A stretch of 64,000 nucleotides of DNA from Flavobacteriaceae bacterium (GCA_027490305.1 JAIXYI010000036.1:62001-126000); one strand, 5' to 3'; positions 17,983-26,803 are shown, numbered from the stretch's first letter. A program made the numbers and translations. The notes: generated by a model not told the origin, from the sequence alone.

Positions 17983-18013
17983 TTACAGCCAAAAATGCAC
18001 GATTGGGCTGTAA
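17983..18013. promoter_or_regulatory. palindrome TTACAGCC-N15-GGCTGTAA in the purH/ABC permease intergenic region
   Basis: Two perfectly complementary 8-mers (17983-17990 and 18006-18013) lie directly upstream of the purH -7 element and upstream of the divergent permease start. The placement over the -33 region suits an operator, but the cognate regulator is unknown. Confidence 0.4.
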
Positions 18014-18108
18014 CAATTTTGCCATTACCGACACTAAACCGGAGGGTCCGCGTGATTAGGTTTTGTCGCGAAAATGTCGGACTTTTATCCAACGCAAAAA
18101 ACGGCGGG

Positions 18109-19359
18109 ATGCTGGTATACCTAAGGCTTTTATCGGAAAGTTTCCACTTCGCGCTTCAGGCGCTGAAAAACAATAAACTTCGAACGTTTCTGTCCCTTCT
18201 CGGGGTCACGATCGGTATTTTCTCGATTATTGCAGTACTCTCGGCGGTCGACTCACTCGACGCGAAGTTCAAGAAAGACCTGAGTGCGCTCGACAAAAAC
18301 ACGGCCTTCCTGTTGCGTTTTCCGTTTGGCCCAAGTGATATCCCGCAATGGAAGCTCGAGCAGTTTCCGGATGTGAAATACGATGAATATGTCTATCTGA
18401 AATCGTCGTTGAATACCGTGGAAGATGTGGCATTCCAGGTTTGGGCACCGCACGAATCGATTAAATACGAAGGGGAAACGGCAAAGGAAATCAACACGGT
18501 TCCGATTTCGTATGAATTCGCCAACATCCAGAAGCTCGATTTTGAAGAAGGACGTTTCTACAACGAAGCCGAGTCGAATTCGGGTTCACCGGTGGTGGTA
18601 CTCGGATATGAAGTGGTACAGAAACTCTTCGGCGGCAGCAGTCCGATTGGAAAGCAGGTGCGTATGTACGGCCAGCGCTTTACGGTCATCGGCGTATTGA
18701 AGAAACAAGGAAAAGGACTCTTCGGTGATTCAAATGACACGTCGGCCTTTCTTCCCGTCAATTACATCCGCCACCGCTATGGCGATAACGCCGCCTCATT
18801 CACGCCAGTTATCCTGATGAAGCCGAAAGCGGATGTGGAAGCACAGGAGTTCAAAGGCGAAGTCAGCCAGAAGATGCGGCTGTATCGGGGTATAAAACCC
18901 GGCGACATCGACAATTTTTTTGTCAATATCCTGGCGGGTTTTGCCGAGGCGCTTGACCAGGTAATCGGTGTGCTGAATTTAGTGGGTTGGATTATAGCCG
19001 GATTTTCACTTCTGGTAGGCGGTTTCGGCATTGCCAACATCATGTTCGTATCGGTTAAAGAACGGACGCACCTGATTGGTATACAGAAATCACTCGGAGC
19101 CAAGAACAGGTTCATCCTCATGCAATTCCTTTTCGAATCAGTGATTCTCTGCCTTTTCGGAGGGGCCATCGGTTTGCTGATGGTATGGGGGACGACGGTC
19201 ATCCTGACGAAGGCGCTCGAATTCGAGTTTGTCCTCAGCCTCTACAATGTCTTCTTCGGCACCTTCCTTGCGGTCTTCATTGGCCTTATTTCGGGCATTG
19301 TGCCGGCGCTGATGGCCTCGCGTTTGGATCCGGTAGAAGCGATCCGGACGGGGATATAA
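18109..19359 (+). CDS. ABC transporter permease (MacB/FtsX type)
   Basis: A 416-residue membrane protein with MacB/LolCE topology: one N-terminal membrane segment (FLSLLGVTIGIFSIIAVLSA), a periplasmic MacB_PCD domain (about 55-270), then three C-terminal membrane segments of the FtsX domain with GFGIANIMFVSVKERT and IGIQKSLGAK. It ends with the typical ASRLDPVEAIR. The ATG at 18109-18111 is chosen because the upstream 38 codons are non-homologous-looking and run through the divergent promoter region. No ATPase or fusion-protein gene is adjacent, so the substrate cannot be inferred. A bidirectional terminator separates it from accD. Confidence 0.9.
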   Translation: MLVYLRLLSESFHFALQALKNNKLRTFLSLLGVTIGIFSIIAVLSAVDSLDAKFKKDLSALDKNTAFLLRFPFGPSDIPQWKLEQFPDVKYDEYVYLKSSLNTVEDVAFQVWAPHESIKYEGETAKEINTVPISYEFANIQKLDFEEGRFYNEAESNSGSPVVVLGYEVVQKLFGGSSPIGKQVRMYGQRFTVIGVLKKQGKGLFGDSNDTSAFLPVNYIRHRYGDNAASFTPVILMKPKADVEAQEFKGEVSQKMRLYRGIKPGDIDNFFVNILAGFAEALDQVIGVLNLVGWIIAGFSLLVGGFGIANIMFVSVKERTHLIGIQKSLGAKNRFILMQFLFESVILCLFGGAIGLLMVWGTTVILTKALEFEFVLSLYNVFFGTFLAVFIGLISGIVPALMASRLDPVEAIRTGI

Positions 19360-19360
19360 G

Positions 19361-19391
19361 TCAAAAAAAAATCCCGGAAGTCCGGGATTTG
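19361..19391. terminator. bidirectional terminator between the ABC permease gene and accD
   Basis: Stem AATCCCGGA/TCCGGGATT with a two-base loop. A nine-base A run on one side gives a strong T tract for accD on the minus strand; the plus-strand side ends ATTTGTATC. Confidence 0.85.
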
Positions 19392-19403
19392 TATCGTTCT
19401 GTT

Positions 19404-20258
19404 TTATCGTAACGGTTGGTTCTGGATCAGGTCCAGGAAGAGGTTGATTTTGTCTTTCAACTCTTTTCGTTGCGTGATGAAATCGAGGAAACCATGCTCG
19501 AGAAGAAACTCGGCCGTTTGGAATCCTTCCGGTAGTTCTTTACCCGTGGTATCCTTTACAACCCGCGGTCCGGCAAAACCGATAAGCGCACCGGGTTCGG
19601 AAATGTTCACATCACCCAGCATTGCATACGACGCCGTTGTTCCGCCTGTGGTCGGATCCGTACAAAGTGAAATATAAGGGATTTTCGCGTCTGCCAACTG
19701 TGCCAGCTTGGCTGAGGTCTTGGCGAGCTGCATCAGGGAGTAGGCGGCTTCCATCATACGGGCACCTCCGGATTTCGAGATCATCACAAACGGAATACGG
19801 TTTTTGATCGAATGGTCGATGCCGCGGGCAATCTTCTCGCCGACTACCGCACCCATCGATCCCCCGATGAACGCGAAGTCCATACAACACACCACCAGGT
19901 CTTTTCCTTTTGATTTGCCCACCGCAGTGCGCACGGCGTCTTTCAGTTTGGTTTTTTCCTGCGCCTCTTTGAGACGGTCAGAATATTTTTTGGTGTCGAC
20001 GAAGCGAAGCGGGTCTTTCGCCGTCATTTTCGGATCGAGTTCGGTAAACTCGTTATTGTCGAACAGAATTTCAAAATACTCTTTGCTTCCGATGCGGACG
20101 TGAAAACCGTCTTCCGGGCTTACATACAGATTTCGGGCCAGTTCATCGGCATCCACGATTTTGCCCGTAGGCGATTTATACCAAAGGCCTTTCGGAACAT
20201 CTTTCTTGTCTTCCGTAGCCGTCGTGATTCCTTTTTGCGTTCTTTTAAACCAAGCCAT
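19404..20258 (-). CDS. accD: acetyl-CoA carboxylase carboxyltransferase subunit beta
   Basis: AccD forms half of the carboxyltransferase that transfers the carboxyl group from biotin to acetyl-CoA, the first step of fatty acid synthesis. The 284-residue protein keeps the crotonase-like core: [55 protein letters not shown] and [12 protein letters not shown]. The N-terminal region aligns with the zinc ribbon of E. coli AccD ([20 protein letters not shown]), but all four ligand cysteines are replaced (Ser, Thr, Ser, Asp by alignment). No Cys occurs in the first 70 residues. The partner accA is not in the window. It lies downstream of fbaA, with a hairpin between. Confidence 0.95.
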   Translation of the reverse strand: MAWFKRTQKGITTATEDKKDVPKGLWYKSPTGKIVDADELARNLYVSPEDGFHVRIGSKEYFEILFDNNEFTELDPKMTAKDPLRFVDTKKYSDRLKEAQEKTKLKDAVRTAVGKSKGKDLVVCCMDFAFIGGSMGAVVGEKIARGIDHSIKNRIPFVMISKSGGARMMEAAYSLMQLAKTSAKLAQLADAKIPYISLCTDPTTGGTTASYAMLGDVNISEPGALIGFAGPRVVKDTTGKELPEGFQTAEFLLEHGFLDFITQRKELKDKINLFLDLIQNQPLR

Positions 20259-20274
20259 TTTGTATCAGGTATAT

Positions 20275-20305
20275 AAAAAATGCCGATGATAGGAATCACC
20301 GGCAA
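20275..20305 (-). terminator. terminator after fbaA
   Basis: On the minus strand TGCCGGTGAT and ATCATCGGCA form a stem with one G-T wobble and a TCCT loop, followed directly by a run of six T. Confidence 0.8.
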
Positions 20306-20318
20306 TTTTGATGGTTTT

Positions 20319-21386
20319 TTATAAAGTGTTGACGTTGTTAAGGTCGGCAAAAGCCGCTTCAAGGCGTTTGTTGAAGGTTACTTCTCCTTCGCGTACCCAC
20401 TTACGTGGATCATAGTGCTTTTTATTCGGGGCATCGGCTCCGTCCGGATTGCCGATCTGCGTTCTGAGGTAGTCGATATTTTTGGTCATATAGTCACGAA
20501 TCCCTTCGGTAAACGCAAACTGCAGGTCGGTGTCGATGTTCATCTTGATAACACCGTAGCTAATTGCCTCTCGGATTTCTTCGACTGTTGATCCCGAACC
20601 GCCGTGGAAGACGAAATCAACCGGGTTTTTTCCTGTCTGGTGCTTCGCCTGGATATACTCTTGCGAATCGCGGAGGATGGTCGGCGTCAGTTTCACGTTT
20701 CCGGGTTTGTAAACACCGTGTACGTTACCGAATGCAGCGGCAATGGTGAAACGCGGACTCACTTTCAACAATTCGGTGTAGGCGTAGTCGACATCTTCCG
20801 GAGTGGAGTAGAGTTCAGAATGGTCAACGCCTGAATTGTCAACACCGTCTTCCTCACCACCTGTGATGCCGAGTTCGATTTCGAGTGTCATTCCCATCTT
20901 ACTCATGCGCTCAAGATAGGTTTTACAGATTTCGATGTTTTCGTGCATCGGCTCTTCCGACAGGTCAAGCATGTGCGAGCTAAACAGCGGTTTGCCTGTT
21001 TCAGCGAAGTGTTTTTCAGAAGCGTCCAGCAAACCATCGATCCAGGGAAGGAGGTTTTTCGCGCAATGGTCGGTATGAAGGATGACCGTCGCTCCGTAAA
21101 GTTCCGCCAGGGTGTGGATGTGTTTGGCTCCGGCAATGGCTCCGGCAATGGAAGCACGTTGGTTTTCGTTCGACAATCCTTTACCTGCGTTGAAGGCCGA
21201 GCCTCCGTTTGAAAACTGTATGATTACAGGGGCTTTGAGTTTCGCAGCCGTTTCCAGTGTGCCGTTGATAGTGCTCGATCCCGTGACATTGACGGCCGGA
21301 AGGGCGAATCCTTTTTCCTTTGCATAACGGAAGATTGCCTGTACGTCATCGCCTGTTGCGACGCCCGGTTTTATGTTGTGTGACAT
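20319..21386 (-). CDS. fbaA: class II fructose-bisphosphate aldolase
   Basis: Zinc-dependent aldolase of glycolysis and gluconeogenesis. The 355-residue length matches the E. coli FbaA subclass. Visible motifs are FALPAVNVTGSSTINGTLE, VILHTDHCAKNLLPW (the catalytic Asp and zinc His), GVDHSELYSTPEDVDYAY, AAFGNVHGVYKPGNV (zinc His) and FVFHGGSGSTVEEI (zinc His). It begins MSHNIKPGVATGDDV, as in Flavobacteriaceae homologues. The gene has its own terminator before accD. Confidence 0.97.
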   Translation of the reverse strand: MSHNIKPGVATGDDVQAIFRYAKEKGFALPAVNVTGSSTINGTLETAAKLKAPVIIQFSNGGSAFNAGKGLSNENQRASIAGAIAGAKHIHTLAELYGATVILHTDHCAKNLLPWIDGLLDASEKHFAETGKPLFSSHMLDLSEEPMHENIEICKTYLERMSKMGMTLEIELGITGGEEDGVDNSGVDHSELYSTPEDVDYAYTELLKVSPRFTIAAAFGNVHGVYKPGNVKLTPTILRDSQEYIQAKHQTGKNPVDFVFHGGSGSTVEEIREAISYGVIKMNIDTDLQFAFTEGIRDYMTKNIDYLRTQIGNPDGADAPNKKHYDPRKWVREGEVTFNKRLEAAFADLNNVNTL

Positions 21387-21428
21387 GTATTCAGGTTTAG
21401 GATTAAGGGCGTAAAAATACGAATTATT

Positions 21429-23996
21429 TTAGAACGGATAATTAATGCCGATGTTAAGCACGGCGTTCGAGAAATTGTAGTCGCGGAACCACTTGCGGCC
21501 ATACCCGACAGCCGGGTTAAATGTTTTGAATCCCATGTCGATACGAACCACAAAGAAGCTCAGGTCATACCGGAAACCAAAACCCGAACCTACCGCAATG
21601 TCGTCGAGCGACCGCAGGCCGGTAAACTGGTTTTCAGGGGTGGTGACATTGTCAAGGACGTTCCAGATATTGCCGGCGTCCACAAAAAAGGCACCCTTGA
21701 AACTGTTTAATATCTTGAAGCGGTATTCGGCATTAAGGGTCAGTTTCAGGTTGGCTTCGTTGAAATCGTTTACAGAACCCGAACGGCCCGGCCCGAGACT
21801 ATACGGTTGCCATGCCCGAATGTCGTTCGATCCACCGGCAAAGTAACTACGCGAAAAGGGTACGCTTTCGGAATTACCATACGGAATCGCGATGCCCACA
21901 AAACCTCGTACGGCAACCACACGTTCATGGTTCAGGTCCCAGTGCTTGATATATTCGAGCTCGGTTTTGGCGTATTGGGAAAACTCAATGCCTAATATTT
22001 GCTTGGCACTGTTCTGCGCACCCGCCGTCCGGGAGGCTGAGGCAAACAACGAGAGCAGGTTACCCGCCGATTCCAGCTTCGTGCGAAACACGTAAAAATT
22101 GTTGTCGGTCAGGCCTTGTTTGGTGGTCTTCGAAAAACTAAAACTCGACGCCACGATGAGGTTGTTCTCCGTAAGACGTTGGCGGCGTTCTTCGATGCTG
22201 GCAATGCGTTTGTAGTCGGGGTCTTGTGGACTCAAAGACGTTTGTCCCGACAACACCTGGTTGATGAAGTTCGAGGTGCCTTCCGGAATGCGAAGACGAA
22301 GGTCACCCCCCAAGGCGTCTTCCCAATTCGTCTGGTCGATGTTGTACACCTGCGCCAGGTCGTTAAGGCGCGAGAACGACGAACGATAAACGTTGAAATA
22401 GCGATCGGTTCGCAGGTTGTTGATATACTGTATATTGATGAGGTCAAGGCGCGCTGTATGGTTCCGCTTCGGTGTCCAGTTATAGGTAAACGATCCCGTC
22501 AGGTTCTCTTTGTCGAGCCCGATGTTCTGTTGCTTGGCGAAACCGGTACTGAATACCGTCGACGGAATCATCCGTTTCGGGATGATGCGGTCGGTACCCA
22601 ATGGGAACAGGATACGCGGGAAGGCCAGGCGCGTATCGATACCGTATTCCAACAAATTGAAAAAGCGGCCGTCGGGTTCGGCGAAGGTTCGGGATGAACC
22701 GATGTTGCCACGTGCCGCAATCTCGAGTATTTCCGCCCGTCGGAATACGTTGCGAATCGTGACCGAGGCGGTTGCTTCGATACCAAAATCCTGGATGTTC
22801 GAGTGGGTGAAGTCAATGGAAGCCCCAAAATTGTATTTCTTTCGGGGCGTCAGGAGGACTTTTGCAATAAGGGCATCCCGGTTTTTCGGATCGACCTGGT
22901 ACTGTATCGTTGGATAATTGAAGACCTTCAGGTTGCTGAGAGCGCGGCTGGTAAAGGTGCCGGCCTGATCCGAATATACGGTGCCCGGCGCGACGAATAC
23001 GGCATCGGTGATGGCGCGTGGTTTGTAATGCAACGGTCCGTAACTGAAAAGGTTGAAGCCGTTGAAGGTGGTGCTGTCGGTGACGGTCAGCGGTGCGTCT
23101 TCCGAAAGCGAACCAGTGTAAATATCAACCCGGCTGATGGTGTAGAGGCGGAACGGACGCGTGCGGGTGGAGTCACCTTCACGAACGGACTGGTCGCTGA
23201 TCTCCATCTCGACATTTGGTCGCGTGCCGGTTCCTACGGTGTCAATCGTAAAGAGGATGTTGCTCGGCTGGAAATAAAAAGCGCCCCGGTTCCGGAAATC
23301 ATTCGTGATTCTCGCCCGCTCGGCATCGAAGTTCTCGCTTTTGAACGGAGCGCCGGGTTGCAGGAAAGATGCGGTCTTCGACGTCCGAAACAATGAATCA
23401 AGTGCCGGCGTCCGGATCTTTCGGGTAATCGAATCGATACGATAGAGGTTGCCTTTGGTGATCGAGTAGGTAACACCTGACCGTCGCCGTCCGGTCGAAT
23501 CGATAGCATAGCTTCCTTTTGCCTTGAAATAGCCGTTGTTGAAGAACCACGACTCCAACCGCGCTACCGAACGACGGGTCCGATTGGTGTCGATGATGGC
23601 AGGTGGTTCGCCTACTTTTTTGAGAAAGCTATGGATGCCCGAATATAAGAATGACTGCCCCTTTCGTTCGACCTGTTTGGCCGACAACAGCCGGCTTTGG
23701 CGTTGGAGTTTACGCGGATTGTTCCAGAATTTTGCCTTATAGGTAGAATCGGGGTTTTCCTTGGCGAGGTTATAAAGGTTCAACCGCAGTTTGTATCCGA
23801 GGAAGGCGGTATTCGGCTTTTGGTAGAGAAGGTTCTCCAGCACGTCGTCGCCCTGCTTCCCGCCGTCGACCACAATGGTGTTTTTGGTCAGGAGCGTCCG
23901 GTTCGCGGGTACCTTCTGTATAGCATTACACGCGATCAATAGCAGGGTGATCACGGTAAATAACGCTATTTTTGTACGGGAAGCTGCCAAGGGCAC
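21429..23996 (-). CDS. tamL: TamL-like outer membrane assembly lipoprotein (BamA/TamA superfamily)
   Basis: An 855-residue protein with a lipoprotein signal (TKIALFTVITLLLIAC, Cys at residue 23), POTRA-like domains in the N-terminal half and a C-terminal 16-strand barrel of the BamA/TamA type (SRSYFAGGSNDIRAWQPYSL, FVDAGNIWNV, GSGFGFRYDLSFFVVRIDMG). A lipidated BamA/TamA relative is characteristic of TamL in Bacteroidota, which works with TamB in outer membrane biogenesis. No tamB is adjacent, so the symbol is tentative. I chose a GTG start because it gives a normal-length signal peptide. A TATTTTTG box at 24009-24016 sits 12 bases upstream, which would place the ATG at 24042-24044 outside the transcript. 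The fbaA gene lies downstream. Confidence 0.82.
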   Translation of the reverse strand: MPLAASRTKIALFTVITLLLIACNAIQKVPANRTLLTKNTIVVDGGKQGDDVLENLLYQKPNTAFLGYKLRLNLYNLAKENPDSTYKAKFWNNPRKLQRQSRLLSAKQVERKGQSFLYSGIHSFLKKVGEPPAIIDTNRTRRSVARLESWFFNNGYFKAKGSYAIDSTGRRRSGVTYSITKGNLYRIDSITRKIRTPALDSLFRTSKTASFLQPGAPFKSENFDAERARITNDFRNRGAFYFQPSNILFTIDTVGTGTRPNVEMEISDQSVREGDSTRTRPFRLYTISRVDIYTGSLSEDAPLTVTDSTTFNGFNLFSYGPLHYKPRAITDAVFVAPGTVYSDQAGTFTSRALSNLKVFNYPTIQYQVDPKNRDALIAKVLLTPRKKYNFGASIDFTHSNIQDFGIEATASVTIRNVFRRAEILEIAARGNIGSSRTFAEPDGRFFNLLEYGIDTRLAFPRILFPLGTDRIIPKRMIPSTVFSTGFAKQQNIGLDKENLTGSFTYNWTPKRNHTARLDLINIQYINNLRTDRYFNVYRSSFSRLNDLAQVYNIDQTNWEDALGGDLRLRIPEGTSNFINQVLSGQTSLSPQDPDYKRIASIEERRQRLTENNLIVASSFSFSKTTKQGLTDNNFYVFRTKLESAGNLLSLFASASRTAGAQNSAKQILGIEFSQYAKTELEYIKHWDLNHERVVAVRGFVGIAIPYGNSESVPFSRSYFAGGSNDIRAWQPYSLGPGRSGSVNDFNEANLKLTLNAEYRFKILNSFKGAFFVDAGNIWNVLDNVTTPENQFTGLRSLDDIAVGSGFGFRYDLSFFVVRIDMGFKTFNPAVGYGRKWFRDYNFSNAVLNIGINYPF

Positions 23997-24016
23997 GCGG
24001 ATTTGAATCAAAAATA
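23967..24016. promoter_or_regulatory. opposed TATTTTTG boxes for the SpoU methyltransferase gene (+) and tamL (-)
   Basis: TATTTTTG at 23967-23974 on the plus strand and another at 24016-24009 on the minus strand face each other. If both are used, the two transcripts overlap antisense at their 5' ends by about 25 bases. Neither has a TTG at 17-23 bases. Confidence 0.35.
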
Positions 24017-24026
24017 CATCATTTCG

Positions 24027-24755
24027 ATGGTTGGGAAAAACCAAATAAAACGAATAACGTCGCTACACCACAAAAAATTCCGCAAGGCGTCGGGCTATTT
24101 CATCGCAGAAGGACGAAAAGTCATTTCCGAGTTACTTGAAGCGGGCTTTTCACTCGATGCACTCTACGTGACCTCCGATCTGTTCAACGAGGTTTCGCCT
24201 GCCCAACGACATGCAGTATCTGAAGAGGTGATGGCACGTATGACGGCGCTCGCCAACCCAAGCGATTGTCTGGCCGTTTTTGCTATGAAACCGGTCGCAC
24301 CATTAGATGTATCCGGACTCACCCTCGCCCTTGACGACGTGCGTGATCCGGGTAATCTGGGCACAATCATCCGGCTTTGCGACTGGTTTGGAGTGGCGCA
24401 TCTGGTGTGCTCGCCCGAATCGGCTGACATCTACAATCCGAAAGTCGTGCAGGCCACTATGGGCTCGCTTGCCCGCGTAAACGTACATTACCTGCCGTTG
24501 TTGGAGGTGCTTTCCACCAGCCCGGCTCCGGTTTTTGGTACGTTTATGGACGGAGCAAACGTTTACCACACCATGCTTCCGAAAGAAGGCATTTTGGTTT
24601 TGGGGAACGAAGCCAACGGCATTTCAGACGCGGTAGCATCCTACTGCCAAAACCGTCTTGCCATCCTGAGGTTTGGCGCGGAACAGAAAACAGAAAGCCT
24701 GAACGTGGCGACGGCCGCCGCGATCTTCCTGAGTGAATTCCGCAGAGGTTCTTAG
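24027..24755 (+). CDS. TrmH/SpoU family RNA 2'-O-methyltransferase
   Basis: A 242-residue SPOUT methyltransferase. The N-terminal substrate-binding domain (KNQIKRITSLHHKKFRK through about residue 90) is followed by the knotted catalytic domain. The catalytic domain has the three SpoU motifs: DDVRDPGNLGTIIR, LVLGNEANGIS and ESLNVATAAAIFLSEF. Such enzymes methylate ribose in tRNA or rRNA using SAM; the target nucleotide cannot be read from sequence. The ATG at 24027 fits family N-termini; an in-frame ATG at 24003 would add eight residues. Its stop codon overlaps the convergent porT stop. Confidence 0.9.
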   Translation: MVGKNQIKRITSLHHKKFRKASGYFIAEGRKVISELLEAGFSLDALYVTSDLFNEVSPAQRHAVSEEVMARMTALANPSDCLAVFAMKPVAPLDVSGLTLALDDVRDPGNLGTIIRLCDWFGVAHLVCSPESADIYNPKVVQATMGSLARVNVHYLPLLEVLSTSPAPVFGTFMDGANVYHTMLPKEGILVLGNEANGISDAVASYCQNRLAILRFGAEQKTESLNVATAAAIFLSEFRRGS

Positions 24756-25453
24756 TGGAAGGTAAAATTGATGAAGAGGGCCCGCGTCTTCATGCTGCCG
24801 ATATTCGAGGTCCACGGACTATTCGGGTCGTTATCGGGCACCAGTTCGTTTTGTAAACTGAACACCCCGCGGATCGAAGGCGAGAATTTGAAGTACTGTA
24901 GGTAGAGGTCAACGCCAAACCCAATTTCATAGAAGTTTGTCCATTTCGTCATCCGGAAACGGTTATTGGAGTTGTCGTCTCTTGATTTTTCGTTACTAGA
25001 GAGGTTAAGGGCGGTGCCCACGCCTCCTATGAGATACGGACGGACGTTGCCGGTGCGGTTCGCCGAAAACTTCAACAGAAGTGGGAAGTGGATATAAGTC
25101 GATTTGACCTCGCGAAGCGCGTCGAACTCATTTGAAAAGCCCGGAAACGTCAGGTTTCGCTGGTTGAAGTAAAGGCCTGGCTCGAAGCGAAGATCAAACG
25201 ATTCGTGAAGGCGCAGGTTGCCGACGAGGCCCACGTTGAAGCCGATGGTGTTTTCGACCTGCACATCGGGGCCTACGGTTTTATAGTCGAACTTAAAATG
25301 ATACGAATTGAAGCCGAGGAAGTAGCCCCAGTGCACGCGCTGTTTGTCAAAATTCTCGAGGTTGATGATCGGGTCTTTTGAAAACATGCCGCCCTGCGCG
25401 TTTCCTATAAAGGAGGCCAGTAGCAAAAAAGCGAACGCAAGTCGTTTCATCAT
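24752..25453 (-). CDS. porT: type IX secretion system protein PorT
   Basis: A 233-residue outer membrane barrel with a signal peptide (RLAFAFLLLASFIGNAQG). PorT/SprT is required for T9SS export in Porphyromonas and Flavobacterium. The N-terminal segment DPIINLENFDKQRVHWGYFL and FNSYHFKFDYK are typical of PorT. Other supporting segments are VGLVGNLRLHESFDLRFEPG and STYIHFPLLLKFSANR, found in this PorT-like barrel class. It starts ATGATGA, overlapping the menG stop, so translation is probably coupled. Its stop overlaps the stop of the convergent methyltransferase gene. It could in principle be a generic PorT-like barrel, but the context next to menG supports the orthologue. Confidence 0.88.
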   Translation of the reverse strand: MMKRLAFAFLLLASFIGNAQGGMFSKDPIINLENFDKQRVHWGYFLGFNSYHFKFDYKTVGPDVQVENTIGFNVGLVGNLRLHESFDLRFEPGLYFNQRNLTFPGFSNEFDALREVKSTYIHFPLLLKFSANRTGNVRPYLIGGVGTALNLSSNEKSRDDNSNNRFRMTKWTNFYEIGFGVDLYLQYFKFSPSIRGVFSLQNELVPDNDPNSPWTSNIGSMKTRALFINFTFH

Positions 25454-26196
25454 AGCGTGTCCGGACGTTTCTTCGTGGCGGAATAAAGGGTCGCAACACC
25501 AAATGTTTGTGGCATCGCCTTGACGTCTATAAACCCCGTTTTTCGCAAAATATTGTTAAGCGCCTCGCCATAAGGGAAGACAGAGGCCGATTCTGACAGG
25601 TAACGATAGGCAGAATTGTCTTTTGAAAACAGGCGTCCGATCAGCGGCAGGAGGTATTTTGAATGGAAACGATAGCCTTGTTTCCACGGAAATTTTTCTG
25701 GTACCGATGTTTCCAGGATGACCAGCAGTCCGCCCGGGCGCAGCACACGGAGGATTTCGGAAAGTCCTTTTTCAAGGGTTTCAAAATTCCGGATGCCAAA
25801 TCCCACGGTGACGGCGTCGAAGGTTCCGTCTTCAAACGGCAGGTTTTCCGAATCGCCTACCACCATCCGGATTTGTCCCGAAAAGCCTTTTACATCGACT
25901 TTCTGTTTTCCAATCTCCAACATACCGGTCGAAATGTCGAGTCCGACGATCTTCGATGCCCCGGTTTTCGCCATGAGGATGGCGATGTCGCCTGTGCCGG
26001 TCGCCACGTCCAATATCGCATCCGGTTGGATGTCGCTTACCATCCGCAACATCTTCTGGCGCCATTTGACGTCGGCACCAAATGAGATCACCCGGTTCAA
26101 GCCATCATAGTTGCCTGAGATGGTATCGAACATCTGGGTCACCTGTTCTTTCTTGCCGAGGCCGGAATCTTTATAAGGAGTTACGGTTTTTGACAT
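25450..26196 (-). CDS. menG: demethylmenaquinone methyltransferase (UbiE/MenG)
   Basis: SAM-dependent C-methyltransferase for the last step of menaquinone synthesis; flavobacteria use menaquinone rather than ubiquinone. The 248-residue protein has the UbiE start VTQMFDTISGNYDGLNRVIS, SAM motif ILDVATGTGDIAILM, the family signature VTVGFGIRNFETLEKGLSEI, and RVLRPGGLLVILE. porT follows with a translational overlap. A TACCTTTG element lies upstream at 26240-26247. Confidence 0.95.
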   Translation of the reverse strand: MSKTVTPYKDSGLGKKEQVTQMFDTISGNYDGLNRVISFGADVKWRQKMLRMVSDIQPDAILDVATGTGDIAILMAKTGASKIVGLDISTGMLEIGKQKVDVKGFSGQIRMVVGDSENLPFEDGTFDAVTVGFGIRNFETLEKGLSEILRVLRPGGLLVILETSVPEKFPWKQGYRFHSKYLLPLIGRLFSKDNSAYRYLSESASVFPYGEALNNILRKTGFIDVKAMPQTFGVATLYSATKKRPDTL

Positions 26197-26239
26197 CTCA
26201 TCTTCTTTTCACGACGGCATCTTCCTGACATCCGTGGCG

Positions 26240-26247
26240 CAAAGGTA
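26240..26247 (-). promoter_or_regulatory. -7 element TACCTTTG for menG-porT
   Basis: Exact TAnnTTTG match on the minus strand 43 bases before the menG start. No TTG at the expected -33 spacing. Confidence 0.45.
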
Positions 26248-26301
26248 ACGGAAATTTGGCTTTTGGGGAAAGATTCGATGCGGAAGCCCGTCAGGGGGCG
26301 T

Positions 26302-26787
26302 TTACCTTTTTCGATGATAGGTTTCGTAGGTAAAATCGACCCGGTGTTTTTCGTCTTTCGGATGATACTCAGACGCTACGAGTTGCCACTCTCCCGGCTC
26401 AATGACAGGAAAATAGGCGTCAGCGTCAAAATGGCCATGCACGCGGGTCAGTTCGATGGCGTCGGCTAAGGGCATCGCCAGGTGGTAGATTTCGCCACCG
26501 CCGATGACATACACGTCTTCGTTTTTCGGCGCGGCTTCTAGTGCCTCCTCGATGCTTTTGACGACGATGCAACCGGGTACTTCGTAAGATGCCTGCCGGG
26601 TGATGATAATGTGTGTGCGATCCGGCAGCGGTTGCGGGAAACTCTCGAAGGTCTTCCTTCCCATAATTATATAATGGTGGCGCGTCAATTGCTTGAACCG
26701 CTTGAAATCATCCGGAAGGTGCCATACCAGTTGGTTGTCTTTCCCGAGTGCGTTGTTTTCGGCGGCAGCGGCGATGAGGATGGTCAT
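26302..26787 (-). CDS. folA: dihydrofolate reductase
   Basis: DHFR reduces dihydrofolate to tetrahydrofolate. At 161 residues it is standard length. Motifs: AAAENNALGKDNQLVWHLPDD (with the W-x-L-P-x-D active-site pattern), YIIMGRKTFESFP, IIITRQ, VYVIGGGEIYHLAMPLAD and ELTRVHGHFDADAYFP. It is not adjacent to thyA, which lies about 6 kb away. A short repeat cluster lies immediately upstream, so its promoter is unclear. Confidence 0.96.
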   Translation of the reverse strand: MTILIAAAAENNALGKDNQLVWHLPDDFKRFKQLTRHHYIIMGRKTFESFPQPLPDRTHIIITRQASYEVPGCIVVKSIEEALEAAPKNEDVYVIGGGEIYHLAMPLADAIELTRVHGHFDADAYFPVIEPGEWQLVASEYHPKDEKHRVDFTYETYHRKR

Positions 26788-26803
26788 GGAGTAGTTAGTG
26801 GTC

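Noticed and set aside
17979..18021. Promoter TTG ... CAATTTTG for the ABC permease gene
   Set aside because: The spacing is about 32 bases, outside the 17-23 range, and the -7 box has a mismatch.
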